From NCBI GenBank assembly GCA_003151535.1, contig PLXT01000107.1, forward strand, positions 1 through 29,219: a stretch of 29,219 nt of DNA, in the 5' to 3' direction. The notes beneath the pieces are model-generated. The model ran no database searches and was not told where the DNA came from. It saw only the letters and a program-made list of their open reading frames with translations. Source of the DNA: Methanobacterium sp. (GTDB lineage Archaea; Methanobacteriota; Methanobacteria; Methanobacteriales; Methanobacteriaceae). The position numbers and the translations under genes were made by a program. Below are positions 7,961-16,222 of this stretch, in pieces (the stretch's first letter is position 1; each line of letters begins with the position of its first letter).

Positions 7961-8785
7961 TTATATTAATGGATTAGGTAATTTTGGCTCTTTTTTCTCT
8001 TTCAAGCCGCCTATTTTATCTATTCGCATTTTAAGGAATTTTTTCCCCGATTCTGTAACTCCATATATAGGAATAGATTCTCCTGCCCTGAAACAATTTT
8101 CTTCACTTCCTATCTCCCTTATATATTTAGATGCACAGCCAGTTACCACATCAGCATTATCAAATATGATTTTTGCGTTGTCCCTTGAAATTTGTGTTAC
8201 ATGTGCAGCGAATATAAATATCTTAATATCATCATTCTCCATTTCCCTAAGTTTTTTTGCATCTTCTGCGACGACTATTGTAACTGCTATTTTTTTGTAC
8301 CCCATTTCAATTGCTTTTAATGTTCCCTTTATCTGGTCTATTAAAGCATTTTCTGGATCAAGAACATTTTCTCGGCCAACTTCATCAATAATATTTTCAT
8401 ATGGGGTGGTGCATAGAAGTCCTGAAACACGGCCACCAGTACCCTGAATAATTTCAGGATCCGTTAATATTACCGTTCCACAACCCTCGCAAACACTTAC
8501 AACACAATCAATCTCTCCTTCAGTAATAAGGGTACTCAATATTTCTGAAACTCCGAAGGATAAAAAATCCTTCATTCTCACAGTCCTATCCTTAGTACAC
8601 ATTCCAAAGTCTTTTATTCGAAATTCTATGTTCTCTTTAACAGTTTCGGGTGTAAACTTTTTTACTCCCCTGTACTTATCGAATATGGGACAATAATCAA
8701 TTTTAGGTTCACCAACCTCAACAACCTTCCCATTTTTGACTCGAACCCTTGTTTTTCCAAGGGCTTCAATTACATGTTCATCCAT
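7961..8785 (-). CDS. Methanogenesis marker protein 8 (DUF2099)
   Basis: 274 residues matching the methanogen-specific marker protein 8 family. The N-terminal MDEHVIEALGKTRVRVKNGK is followed by the FGMCTKDR segment, a cysteine-rich VVSVCEGCGTVI motif, GGRVSGLLCTTPYE and a C-terminal ADVVTGCASKYIREIG. Its biochemical role is not known to me. The family is restricted to methanogens and related archaea, and the conserved cysteines suggest metal or sulfur chemistry, which is inference. The start at 8785 is fixed by ggtga five bases upstream; an earlier TTG (8803) would read through that site. Confidence 0.85.
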   Translation of the reverse strand: MDEHVIEALGKTRVRVKNGKVVEVGEPKIDYCPIFDKYRGVKKFTPETVKENIEFRIKDFGMCTKDRTVRMKDFLSFGVSEILSTLITEGEIDCVVSVCEGCGTVILTDPEIIQGTGGRVSGLLCTTPYENIIDEVGRENVLDPENALIDQIKGTLKAIEMGYKKIAVTIVVAEDAKKLREMENDDIKIFIFAAHVTQISRDNAKIIFDNADVVTGCASKYIREIGSEENCFRAGESIPIYGVTESGKKFLKMRIDKIGGLKEKKEPKLPNPLI

Positions 8786-8996
8786 ATTTATCACCAAGAT
8801 CAAAATATTATCATTTCATAAATCTATTGATTTTACATTTAATCAATATTAATTATTATAAAAAAACTTCAAAAACATTATATATATTATATTGTTCTAT
8901 TGACAATATTTTTTGCATCAATTATATGAATCAAAAAAGATACAAATTTTGTACATAGAAAGGTTTAAGTGATATGATGCCTAACAGCATATAAGC

Positions 8997-9109
<113 letters not shown>

Positions 9110-9341
9110 CTTCACAATAATATTAAAGCCTCCAAATGTATCTCAGAAACTTTAAATATTCTATTTTTAACTATTTCTTATTTTGAAAACTCATCACCCT
9201 AATATCATACCATAAATTTTCGGTAAAAATTGGATCTGATGTTTATGCACCTATATTAATATTGATGGTTCAAATCATATTATATTAGATAAAAAAACTA
9301 AATTTGTTTTTCATTTTACACAAATAGGTAAAGGTACAAAG

Positions 9342-10094
9342 ATGTCTAAAAAATATGACGAAACAGCTTATTGGGAAATAATAAATCGCCAAAAGGAAAT
9401 TGTCAATAAAAAAGAGCAGTTAAAACTTAAAAACTCTAAAATCACAGTTATTGGTTGTGGAGGAATAGGTGGTGCTGTCATTGAGATGCTAACCCGAATG
9501 GGTGTAACTCATCTTAAAATCGTTGATAAAGACAAATTTGATGTTTCAAATATTAACAGGCAGTTAATGAGTAGCATGGATCGAGTCGGACAATCTAAAA
9601 CAGAGGTTACCAAGGAAATAATTAGTTCAATAAATCCTTTTACAGAAGTAGAAACATTTGATACTGAATTAAACGAAGGAAATGTGGACGAAATTATCGA
9701 GAACAGTACTGTAGTTGTTGATGCCCTCGACAATCTAAAAGCTAGGATCATAACTAGTAGATGTGCATTAAAACGAAAAATACCATTTGTACATGGTGCA
9801 ATTCACGGCACAATGGGCCAAATAACAACTTTCACATCAGAAACACCTACCTATGAAGAAATATTCAAATTATCATCACTTGGCCAAGATCTTAGCGAAA
9901 AAGTATTAAGGGATTTAAATAGGTTAACAAGAGCAACTCCACCAGTTATAGGTCCTATTCCAAATATTGTAGGTTGTTTACAAGCTTTTGAAATTGTTAA
10001 AATATTAACAGGGCGGGGGAATATAATGACTGCACCTGAAGTACTAGTTTTTGATCTTATGAAAAAAAAACCATTTTCAGTAGTAGAATTTTAA
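9342..10094 (+). CDS. ThiF/MoeB/HesA-family E1-like adenylyltransferase
   Basis: The 250-residue protein has the Rossmann nucleotide site VIGCGGIGG (about 37-45), followed by VDKDKFDVSNINRQ and then the KTEV and VDALDN motifs of ATP-dependent activators of ubiquitin-like sulfur carriers. Such enzymes adenylate the C-terminal glycine of MoaD or ThiS for molybdopterin or thiamine synthesis. MoeB proteins carry a Zn-binding pair of CxxC motifs. None is present here; only isolated Cys occur (VIGCGG, SRCALK, IVGCLQ). The substrate is therefore uncertain. The surrounding Mo/W genes and thiC make either pathway plausible. aggtaaaggtac precedes the ATG. It lies between the tRNA and glnA, with its own spacing. 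Confidence 0.8.
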   Translation: MSKKYDETAYWEIINRQKEIVNKKEQLKLKNSKITVIGCGGIGGAVIEMLTRMGVTHLKIVDKDKFDVSNINRQLMSSMDRVGQSKTEVTKEIISSINPFTEVETFDTELNEGNVDEIIENSTVVVDALDNLKARIITSRCALKRKIPFVHGAIHGTMGQITTFTSETPTYEEIFKLSSLGQDLSEKVLRDLNRLTRATPPVIGPIPNIVGCLQAFEIVKILTGRGNIMTAPEVLVFDLMKKKPFSVVEF

Positions 10095-10313
10095 TGTTTG
10101 AATCATAATTTAATATTAATTAAGCATAGTTTATTAAATCAAACCATTATAACCTAAAATCGTTTGGAGATACATATCTATTAATAATTTTAATTGATTA
10201 ACTGTTATAAGTAGTTCGCAATAGATTTATCAATTATTTAGTTCTTAATTCATTATTTATATGAGATTTACCAGTTAATCTTGATAAATGATCATCAGTT
10301 ATGCTTCAAAACA

Positions 10314-10321
10314 TTTATATA
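10314..10321 (+). promoter_or_regulatory. glnA TATA box
   Basis: TTTATATA lies about 65 bases before the glnA ATG and 9 bases before the NrpR operator. This predicts a transcription start around 10342-10345 and a leader of about 40 nt. Confidence 0.65.
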
Positions 10322-10330
10322 CCAGTAAAA

Positions 10331-10344
10331 GGAAACTACTTTCC
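10331..10344 (+). promoter_or_regulatory. NrpR operator
   Basis: GGAA-ACTACT-TTCC is a perfect copy of the published NrpR operator GGAA-N6-TTCC. It sits just downstream of the TATA box and overlaps the predicted transcription start, so bound NrpR would block initiation when 2-oxoglutarate is low (nitrogen sufficiency). Outer arms TATACC (10318-10323) and GGTATA (10345-10350) add a second, looser inverted repeat. Confidence 0.85.
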
Positions 10345-10382
10345 GGTATAAAGATCATGTATTTCATGGAGGTATTAGATTT

Positions 10383-11711
10383 ATGCAAGATAAAATAGAA
10401 AAGGTTATTCGAGACATCGAAGCATGCGGCACAAAATTTGTAAGGATGCAGTTTGTGGACATACACGGAACCCCTAAAAATATGGCGGTCCCACTGGCTA
10501 AACCCGGAGACATTGAAGATATACTTAAAGATGGATTATTATTTGATGGTTCATCAATAGAAGGATTCGTAGACATCAATGAAAGTGATTTGGTGATAAA
10601 ACCGGATCCTGACACTTTCTCAACTCTACCATGGAGGCCAGAGGAGAAAGGTGTTTGCAGATTCATATGTGACATATTCTGGCCTGACGGAACTCCATTC
10701 GAAGGAGATCCAAGACACGTACTTAAAAAATCACTTGAAAAAGTTGAAAAACTAGGATATGAATACAACGTAGGCCCTGAACCTGAATTTTTCATAATAG
10801 GTGAAGATGAAAATGGTAACATAATCCCCCACGACGACGGAGTATACTTTGATGTAGAACCTGTTGATCAGGGGACAGATGTAAGAAGAGAACTTGTCTT
10901 AGGACTAGAAGAACTTCATTTTGATGTTGAAGTAAGTCATCATGAAGTTGGTCCAGGTCAACATGAAATAGATTTCAAATTTGACAATGCAATGAAAACA
11001 GCAGACGCTGTTATAACATTCAAACAGGCTATAAAAGCCATTGTTGACAATCTCGGTTACATGGTTACATTTATGCCTAAACCATTCTTCGGTGTAAACG
11101 GTAGCGGTATGCACGTTCATCAGAGTCTCTTCAAAAATGGGAAAAATATCTTTTTTGACCCAGATACTCAAGATCAACTATCCCAAGAAGCTAAATACTT
11201 TATCGGTGGTCTACTTAAGCACTCCAAAGCCCTCTCAGCAATTGTTGCTCCCACAGTCAACTCTTATAAAAGACTTGTCCCAGGATATGAAGCACCTTGC
11301 TACATAGCATACGGTCTTCAGAACAGATCTACACTCGTTAGGATCCCTGCATCACGTGGAAATGGTACAAGAGTAGAATTCAGATGCCCTGACCCATCAT
11401 GTAATCCATACCTTGCATTTGCAGCCATGTTAGATGCTGGAATGGATGGTATCAATAACAAGGTAGACCCAGGAGCAGCTACAGATATAGATGTATTCGG
11501 ACTTGATGCTGCAGGGCTTGCTAGCAAAGGAATCGAAACTCTACCTTCAAGCCTATGGGAAGCATATCACGCCCTTGAAAATGACGAAGTTGTTAAATCT
11601 TCACTTGGAGACCATGTTTACAAACAGTTCATGGACATCAAGAAAAAAGAATGGGATGATTACAGGATACAAGTATTCCCATACGAAGTTAACAGATACT
11701 TGATGATTTAA
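10383..11711 (+). CDS. glnA: Glutamine synthetase type I (GlnA)
   Basis: 442 residues. Signatures in order are FDGSSIEGFVDINESD, the metal-site GPEPEFF, the ATP/ammonia segment FMPKPFFGVNGSGMHVHQS, VPGYEAPCYIAY, and RIPASRGNGTRVEFRCPDP. It makes glutamine from glutamate, ammonia and ATP. The length is that of the short I-alpha type, which lacks the 25-residue insertion and adenylylation site of the I-beta enzymes, so control is expected at transcription and by feedback. A ggaggt site precedes the ATG. A perfect NrpR operator lies upstream, and the repressor gene is immediately downstream. Confidence 0.97.
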   Translation: MQDKIEKVIRDIEACGTKFVRMQFVDIHGTPKNMAVPLAKPGDIEDILKDGLLFDGSSIEGFVDINESDLVIKPDPDTFSTLPWRPEEKGVCRFICDIFWPDGTPFEGDPRHVLKKSLEKVEKLGYEYNVGPEPEFFIIGEDENGNIIPHDDGVYFDVEPVDQGTDVRRELVLGLEELHFDVEVSHHEVGPGQHEIDFKFDNAMKTADAVITFKQAIKAIVDNLGYMVTFMPKPFFGVNGSGMHVHQSLFKNGKNIFFDPDTQDQLSQEAKYFIGGLLKHSKALSAIVAPTVNSYKRLVPGYEAPCYIAYGLQNRSTLVRIPASRGNGTRVEFRCPDPSCNPYLAFAAMLDAGMDGINNKVDPGAATDIDVFGLDAAGLASKGIETLPSSLWEAYHALENDEVVKSSLGDHVYKQFMDIKKKEWDDYRIQVFPYEVNRYLMI

Positions 11712-11723
11712 TTATATCCTGAA

Positions 11724-11741
11724 TTTCTTTTTTTTATTTTT
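11724..11741 (+). terminator. U-tract terminator after glnA
   Basis: A pyrimidine run of T with single C and A interruptions starts 13 bases after the glnA stop. ATCCTG and CAGGAT flank it as a loose inverted repeat (about 11716-11763). Confidence 0.55.
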
Positions 11742-11885
11742 AAATCCTAAATTATAACAGGATTTCTTAAAAAAATTATTATGATAAGTTTTTTAAATAA
11801 TTGGTGCAATAAATAGCATATAAAAGAATTAAATCATACACAACCCTAATAAATACTATGGGAATTAAACTTATCCGGTGAATAA

Positions 11886-13586
11886 ATGCCACAAGAGACC
11901 GATCGTAAAATGATGGAAATTCTGCGAATTCTTGCTGATCGAGAGGAAGTACTCGGTGCCAAAACAATTGCAGAAGAACTTAAAAAAAAAGGTTATGACC
12001 TCGGAGAGAGGGCAGTTAGATATCATATGAGAATCCTAGATGAAAAAGGATTTACGGAACGTATTGGTTATGCTGGAAGGCAAATAACTGATAAGGGCCG
12101 TAAAGAGTTGGAGAAAGGTCTTATTTACGATCAAGTAGATTTCATTTTTTCAAAGTTCGAAGATATGATATATCAAACCACATTGAATCCATCAGATGGA
12201 ACTGGGAAGGTAATTGTGAATATGTCATCATTCGTCTATGAAAAGAATATAATGGATATGCTCAAATCAGTCTTTAAAAAAGGCATAGCAGTGAGTCCAT
12301 ATGTAAAATTTTTAGACCCTATTCCAGAAGAAGGCAATGAAATTAGACTCGACACAGTATGTGGAACAACCATAGATGGGATGCTTCTGCGAAAGGGAAT
12401 TCCTGTAATACCTAAGTATGGTGGAATAGTAAAAGTGGAAGATTATGTGCCTATAAGGTTCACCGAGCTCATATCATACAAAAAGACTTCAATGACTCCT
12501 CTTGAAGCATTTACAGATAAAAATATGACATCAGTATTGGAAGTGATAGAAAATGGAAATGGATCAATCCCTGCTAATTTCCGACTCATACCTAAAACAG
12601 CTAGAAAAAATGCTGTTGAGATATTCAACAACCTTCAAAAGATAGGAATAACAGGATTACTCAAAGTGGGCGATGAAGGAGAATCCGTACTTGGAATACC
12701 CGTTGATGATAATATGGTAGGTATTGCGGTTATTGGAGGGATAGCTCCATTATGCGCTGCAAAAGAAGCAGGTTTCGATGTTAATATTAAGTTAGCAGAG
12801 AATACCATAGAATTCGGTGAAATGCAAAGTTTAGTTAAACCTAAACCAATAATTAAAACAACCGGCCCAGAAATACCTGAAAAAGTTAAGTTTTTACTCT
12901 CCAAAGCATGGAATCTAATTTATCAAGTGGATTTTGATCTTGAAACACATTCAGGGAAAGTTATCACCAATGTTTCTTATGTAAATACTCGCGAGCTTGA
13001 TCTTGCAATTGACATATTTGAGGAGGTAATGAAAACCGGCCCACAGTATTGCACAAGTAAATATTTCAAGATTGTTCCAGGGAAAGAACCCAACAAAACT
13101 GGAATAGCAACGGTATGTAGCCTTACACTCGACGGAATCCTAGTAAAAAATGGTATATCTACAACTCCCCAATATGGTGGTATTCTTGAAACTGACAGTA
13201 AACAGCCTAGATTCATAGAACTTACTGCTTACAGTGGATCTTCACTAGATCCACACGAAATATATATTGCTAAGGGTATGACTTCAGTTTCAGATGCTAT
13301 TAAAAATGGTGGTCGGGTTCTGGCTAGTTTAAGGGAAATCCCATATATAGCAAGACCTGCAGCTGTTGATGTGTTAGAAGAAGTTCAAGAAGCTGGTTTT
13401 TCTATTTTAAAAATTGGAAAACCGAGCGAATTAGTTTATAATGCTAAAGTTGAAAGATATCATGTTGGGATAGTAGCTCCAGGAGGTCTTAATCCTATAG
13501 CTGCTTTAAAAGAACGTGGTATGGATGTTGAACCTAAAGCAGTAGAAAATTTGACAGACGTTTCTGAAATGGAAGAGTTTAAGTAG
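11886..13586 (+). CDS. nrpR: Nitrogen regulation repressor NrpR
   Basis: 566 residues in the full NrpR layout. A winged helix-turn-helix (about 1-75: AKTIAEELKKKGYDLGERAVRYHMRIL) is followed by two tandem NrpR effector domains (about 80-310 and 330-555). The domains repeat the patterns TTIDGMLLRKGIPVIPKYGG and LTLDGILVKNGISTTPQYGG, each ending with a VGIAVIGG/VGIVAPGG-P-ALKE segment. NrpR represses nitrogen-assimilation genes and is released by 2-oxoglutarate. The start is supported by ccggtga four bases upstream. It follows glnA after 174 bp and a U-tract, so it probably has its own promoter. A degenerate GGAA-like inverted repeat overlaps its leader. Confidence 0.95.
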   Translation: MPQETDRKMMEILRILADREEVLGAKTIAEELKKKGYDLGERAVRYHMRILDEKGFTERIGYAGRQITDKGRKELEKGLIYDQVDFIFSKFEDMIYQTTLNPSDGTGKVIVNMSSFVYEKNIMDMLKSVFKKGIAVSPYVKFLDPIPEEGNEIRLDTVCGTTIDGMLLRKGIPVIPKYGGIVKVEDYVPIRFTELISYKKTSMTPLEAFTDKNMTSVLEVIENGNGSIPANFRLIPKTARKNAVEIFNNLQKIGITGLLKVGDEGESVLGIPVDDNMVGIAVIGGIAPLCAAKEAGFDVNIKLAENTIEFGEMQSLVKPKPIIKTTGPEIPEKVKFLLSKAWNLIYQVDFDLETHSGKVITNVSYVNTRELDLAIDIFEEVMKTGPQYCTSKYFKIVPGKEPNKTGIATVCSLTLDGILVKNGISTTPQYGGILETDSKQPRFIELTAYSGSSLDPHEIYIAKGMTSVSDAIKNGGRVLASLREIPYIARPAAVDVLEEVQEAGFSILKIGKPSELVYNAKVERYHVGIVAPGGLNPIAALKERGMDVEPKAVENLTDVSEMEEFK

Positions 13587-13632
13587 ATATATTTAATCCA
13601 CTGTTTCAACAAATTTTCATTATTATTTTTTC

Positions 13633-14135
13633 TCACATTTTTTCATCGTCTTCTACAAAACGTTTGTCAGACTTTTTATCTACGGCATTTTGATATTTAT
13701 CTTCAAACCATCCAATTGTTATTTCATCATCTTCGTGTTTATCAAAATGTGGAATGTAAGGTTTTATATCAAGTAACGGAGTCCCATCCACAATATCTAC
13801 ATTGGAGATATATACTATTGATCCATCAATTTTATCTAGTTGTACAACTGAAACCCCTATTGGATTTGGACGTTTTGGAGCCCTAGTAGCAAAAATTCCG
13901 TGTTTTTGATTGTCAAGAAATGGTTTAACTTGAAGTGCATGTCCTCTGGACAAATGTAAATGATAAGTATGATGTGGGAAAACCCTTCAAGGTCTTTCAA
14001 ACCATCTTTATATTCATTATTTAACTGTATTTGACCTTTTATCCCTCTGGCTCCAATCGGTTGTATTGGCATTCCTTCAAGATTTTTAAATGGGCTATGA
14101 ATTGTTCCTATAGATTTAAATTCTATCAATGTCAT
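13633..14135 (-). pseudogene. trmO: trmO-like tRNA methyltransferase (TsaA/UPF0066 family), frameshifted
   Basis: Two overlapping frames encode the two halves of one protein. The first (from ATG 14135, with aggtga four bases upstream) starts TLIEFKSIGTIHSPF and runs through GLKDLEGFSHIILI. The second, in the -1 frame, reads YHLHLSRGHALQVKPFLD, then GIFATRAPKRPNPIGVSVVQL and TPLLDIKPYIPHFD. These are the diagnostic motifs of the SAM-dependent enzyme that N6-methylates t6A37 in tRNA. The shift falls near 13962-13972; loss of one base would explain it. The second half has no start codon with a binding site. It may be a decayed gene, a sequencing error, or, less likely, recoding; no classic slippery heptamer is seen. 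Confidence 0.75.
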
Positions 14136-14201
14136 TTTTTCACCTAAATTTAGTTTATTATTAAATCGAAAGGCCATTTTTGGGCATAAGATAATTTTTT
14201 A

Positions 14202-14223
14202 AACTATTACACTTATAATAGTT
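14202..14223. promoter_or_regulatory. Perfect inverted repeat upstream of mop
   Basis: The arms AACTATTA and TAATAGTT are perfect 8-bp complements separated by six bases. They lie in the short divergent gap between the trmO remnant and mop, 23 bases before the mop start codon and over a TATA-like CTTATAATA. The placement fits an operator or promoter element; the binding protein is unknown. Confidence 0.45.
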
Positions 14224-14246
14224 ATACGTAAAACTGAGGTGATATT

Positions 14247-14456
14247 TTGAAGATTAGTGCAAGGAATGTTTTTGAAGGTCAAATTGAAAATGTTGAAGTT
14301 GGTGCTGTAATGGCAAATATTAAGATTAAAATTGAATCACCAGAGCTTATCACAGCAATAATCACCAAAGAATCGGTTGAAAAACTTGACCTTAAAAAAG
14401 GTGACACAGTTTCAGCTATTATAAAATCAACAGAGATAATGGTTGGAAAAGACTAA
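14247..14456 (+). CDS. mop: Molbindin (Mop, TOBE-domain molybdate/tungstate-binding protein)
   Basis: A single 69-residue TOBE/Mop domain: ISARNVFEGQIENVEVGAVMANIKIKI, then ITAIITKESVEKLDLKKGDTVSAIIKSTEIMVGKD. This is the canonical molbindin pattern (SARN-x-G-V/I-x2-I-x2-G-x-V/M plus LKKGD-V-A-IK-T-V). Such proteins oligomerise and bind oxyanions between subunits, acting as intracellular molybdate or tungstate stores. Initiation is at TTG, with gaggtga four bases upstream. It is the first gene of the plus-strand Mo/W region that continues with ferredoxins, modE and modABC. Confidence 0.88.
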   Translation: MKISARNVFEGQIENVEVGAVMANIKIKIESPELITAIITKESVEKLDLKKGDTVSAIIKSTEIMVGKD

Positions 14457-14572
14457 ATTTTGTATAGATATATTTTTAAATTTTATTATTCAAATTCGTA
14501 TTTTAAAGCTATTAATTTTATTTAAAGAGAATAAATATTGATTTTTAGTTAAACTTTATAAACAAGCTTAAA

Positions 14573-14598
14573 ACGATATGTTTATATATACTTATCGT
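14573..14598 (+). promoter_or_regulatory. Candidate ModE-type operator enclosing the TATA box of the ferredoxin operon
   Basis: The arms ACGATATG (14573-14580) and CTTATCGT (14591-14598) are complementary at 7 of 8 positions, with a 10-nt spacer TTTATATATA that is the TATA box. The same design occurs before modA (17129-17160). The predicted transcription start is around 14611, leaving a leader of about 38 nt before the ferredoxin ATG. A bound regulator would compete directly with TBP. Confidence 0.6.
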
Positions 14599-14648
14599 AG
14601 AATTGGATATTATACTTAAAAATTTAATAAAGTTTAGAGGTGAGATTT

Positions 14649-14843
14649 ATGCCAGTAATTATAGATACAGAGAAATGTGGAAAGATAGAAAACTGCCCCG
14701 GGGAAGGACTTTGCATAAAATTATGCGAAGAAGATGCCCTTATTGAAAAAGAAGGAAATGTAGTTATTATATCTGAAAATTGCAATGATTGTGAGTTATG
14801 TATCATGAATTGTCCCAACCAAGCAATATCTAAGGTAGATTAA
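14649..14843 (+). CDS. Small two-cluster ferredoxin
   Basis: 64 residues with two Fe-S motifs. The first is unusual, CGKIENCPGEGLCIKLC (C-x5-C-x5-C-x3-C). The second is standard, CNDCELCIMNCP. This indicates a small electron carrier that may hold two [4Fe-4S] clusters. gaggtga five bases upstream supports the ATG at 14649; an earlier in-frame GTG lies inside that site. Only 31 bp separate it from the polyferredoxin downstream, so they form one operon, and the operator shared with modA puts the pair in the Mo/W circuit. Its electron partner is not known. Confidence 0.8.
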   Translation: MPVIIDTEKCGKIENCPGEGLCIKLCEEDALIEKEGNVVIISENCNDCELCIMNCPNQAISKVD

Positions 14844-14874
14844 ATTTTTAAATTACAATAGTAGAGGAGATAAA

Positions 14875-15873
14875 ATGAAATCAATAACGAGGGAAGGGGA
14901 TGAAAATCGTTCTTTAACCTATAGTAATGATAAATGTATCGGTTGTGGAATATGTACTAGTTTATGTCCCACAAAATCCATAAAAAACGGTCCAATACTA
15001 CCAATAGCACGCGGACTTGTAGATATGGACTACATAAATATCAATAAGAATAGTTGTTGTTTATGTGGACTTTGTGCAAGTGCCTGTCCAGTTGATGCAC
15101 TTGAATTTAAGATAGACGATAAAAACATCAAAGACTTGGACACTTACCCAAAATGGGACAAAGATGCCAAGATTGACACAGATGCTTGTGTACATTGTAA
15201 AGCTTGTGAAACAGCATGTCCACAAGATGCAATAAAAGTTGCAAGAACATTACCTAAAAGGGAAAATCTAGTTCTTGGAGAAATAGAAGTTGATCAAGAT
15301 AAATGTATCAACTGCAAAATCTGTGAGGAATTATGCCCAGGAGATGCCATAACAGTTAAACAAACCGGTCGTGAAACTTACGAAACAGCAGTAGATGAAG
15401 ACAAATGTGTTTACTGCCTTGTATGTAAACGTGCTTGTCCAACAAATGCGATTGAAGCCGTGTGCAGTTCTTGTGCTTATCAGGATACTAAATTAGATAC
15501 TGAAAAATTCAAAGCAAGCGGAAATATCATTTTAAATCCAGATTCATGTGTGAACTGTGGTTGGTGTGAGGAGATATGCCCGGTTGATGCAGCAAAGGTC
15601 ACTAAACCATTTGAAGGTGAAGTTTTATTTGATGAAGAAATGGTTTGTAAAGGAGACTCTTGTCATGCTTGTCAAGATGTATGCCCATGTAATGCTGTAA
15701 GCATAATAGAAGGACATTCAGAAATTGATTCAAGATTTTGTATTCTCTGTAATGCTTGCGCAAATGTTTGCCCACAAAAGGGAATCCAAATTAAACGAAC
15801 AAAAATGAATTTGGATAATATACGTTCTAAATCCTGGCAAAACAAGTTATCTGGTTTGACTACTGGAAAATAG
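14875..15873 (+). CDS. FwdF-like polyferredoxin (eight Fe-S motifs), outside the fwd operon
   Basis: 332 residues with eight cysteine motifs in tandem. Seven are regular C-x2-C-x2-C-x3-CP. The seventh is altered, reading VCKGDSCHACQDVCP (C-x4-C-x2-C-x3-C). The order, linkers and the fifth motif with its extra CSSCAY match FwdF of the fwd operon (25964-27022), e.g. CKACETACP-D and CVYCL-CK-CP-NAI-A, so it is a paralog. FwdF-type proteins wire electrons to formylmethanofuran dehydrogenase. This copy could serve a second isoenzyme or another tungsten/molybdenum enzyme, which is inference. It is cotranscribed with the small ferredoxin. A T-rich terminator follows. Confidence 0.85.
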   Translation: MKSITREGDENRSLTYSNDKCIGCGICTSLCPTKSIKNGPILPIARGLVDMDYININKNSCCLCGLCASACPVDALEFKIDDKNIKDLDTYPKWDKDAKIDTDACVHCKACETACPQDAIKVARTLPKRENLVLGEIEVDQDKCINCKICEELCPGDAITVKQTGRETYETAVDEDKCVYCLVCKRACPTNAIEAVCSSCAYQDTKLDTEKFKASGNIILNPDSCVNCGWCEEICPVDAAKVTKPFEGEVLFDEEMVCKGDSCHACQDVCPCNAVSIIEGHSEIDSRFCILCNACANVCPQKGIQIKRTKMNLDNIRSKSWQNKLSGLTTGK

Positions 15874-15878
15874 TCAAC

Positions 15879-15890
15879 TTTTTTTATTTT
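15879..15890 (+). terminator. U-tract terminator after the polyferredoxin gene
   Basis: A run of seven or more Ts, one A, then four Ts begins six bases after the stop codon, separating this operon from modE. Confidence 0.55.
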
Positions 15891-16188
15891 GTTTAATTTT
15901 AATATTTTGAAATATTAATTTCAACGGACCTATTCTAATCATATCAGATATCAAGATTTTATGATGGTTATAAGAAAAAAGAAGCAATCATAATTTTATT
16001 TGTTATACTAAGAATAGATTAGGTGATATTTCTTTATTTTACAAATTTGTAGAAACTTATATTTTTAGATTAAAACAATAAGTTATATAGAAATAATTTT
16101 AATTATCTATTAACTCTTAAATTAATGGAATATGTATTAGATATAAAAAAATAATTCTTAATAATAATTTAATGATAATTATATAATG
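15891..16188. other. AT-rich intergenic region before modE
   Basis: About 300 bp of AT-rich DNA without a supported open frame. It ends in the modE promoter, where ATTATATAAT at about 16178-16187 is the likely TATA box, followed directly by the palindrome at 16189-16203. Confidence 0.45.
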
Positions 16189-16203
16189 TTTTAGTCACTA
16201 AAA
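16189..16203 (+). promoter_or_regulatory. Perfect palindrome in the modE promoter
   Basis: TTTTAGT-C-ACTAAAA is a perfect 7-bp inverted repeat with one central base. It lies between the TATA box and the ribosome binding site (ggaggt, 16213-16218), about 19 bases before the ATG, so it overlaps or abuts the expected transcription start. The same TTTTAGT/ACTAAAA half-sites flank the fwdH TATA box. Confidence 0.5.
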
Positions 16204-16222
16204 TGTTTCTAGGAGGTCTAAA

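Noticed and set aside
8786..8803. Upstream TTG start of marker protein 8
   Set aside because: The ribosome binding site ggtga lies inside the extension, so the ATG at 8785 is used.
13857..13975. Programmed -1 frameshift in the trmO-like gene
   Set aside because: No X-XXY-YYZ slippery heptamer in the correct frame precedes the switch, so mutation or sequence error is preferred.
15961..15993. Ten-codon ATG frame before modE
   Set aside because: Too short, no binding site, AT-rich lysine-rich product; not supported.
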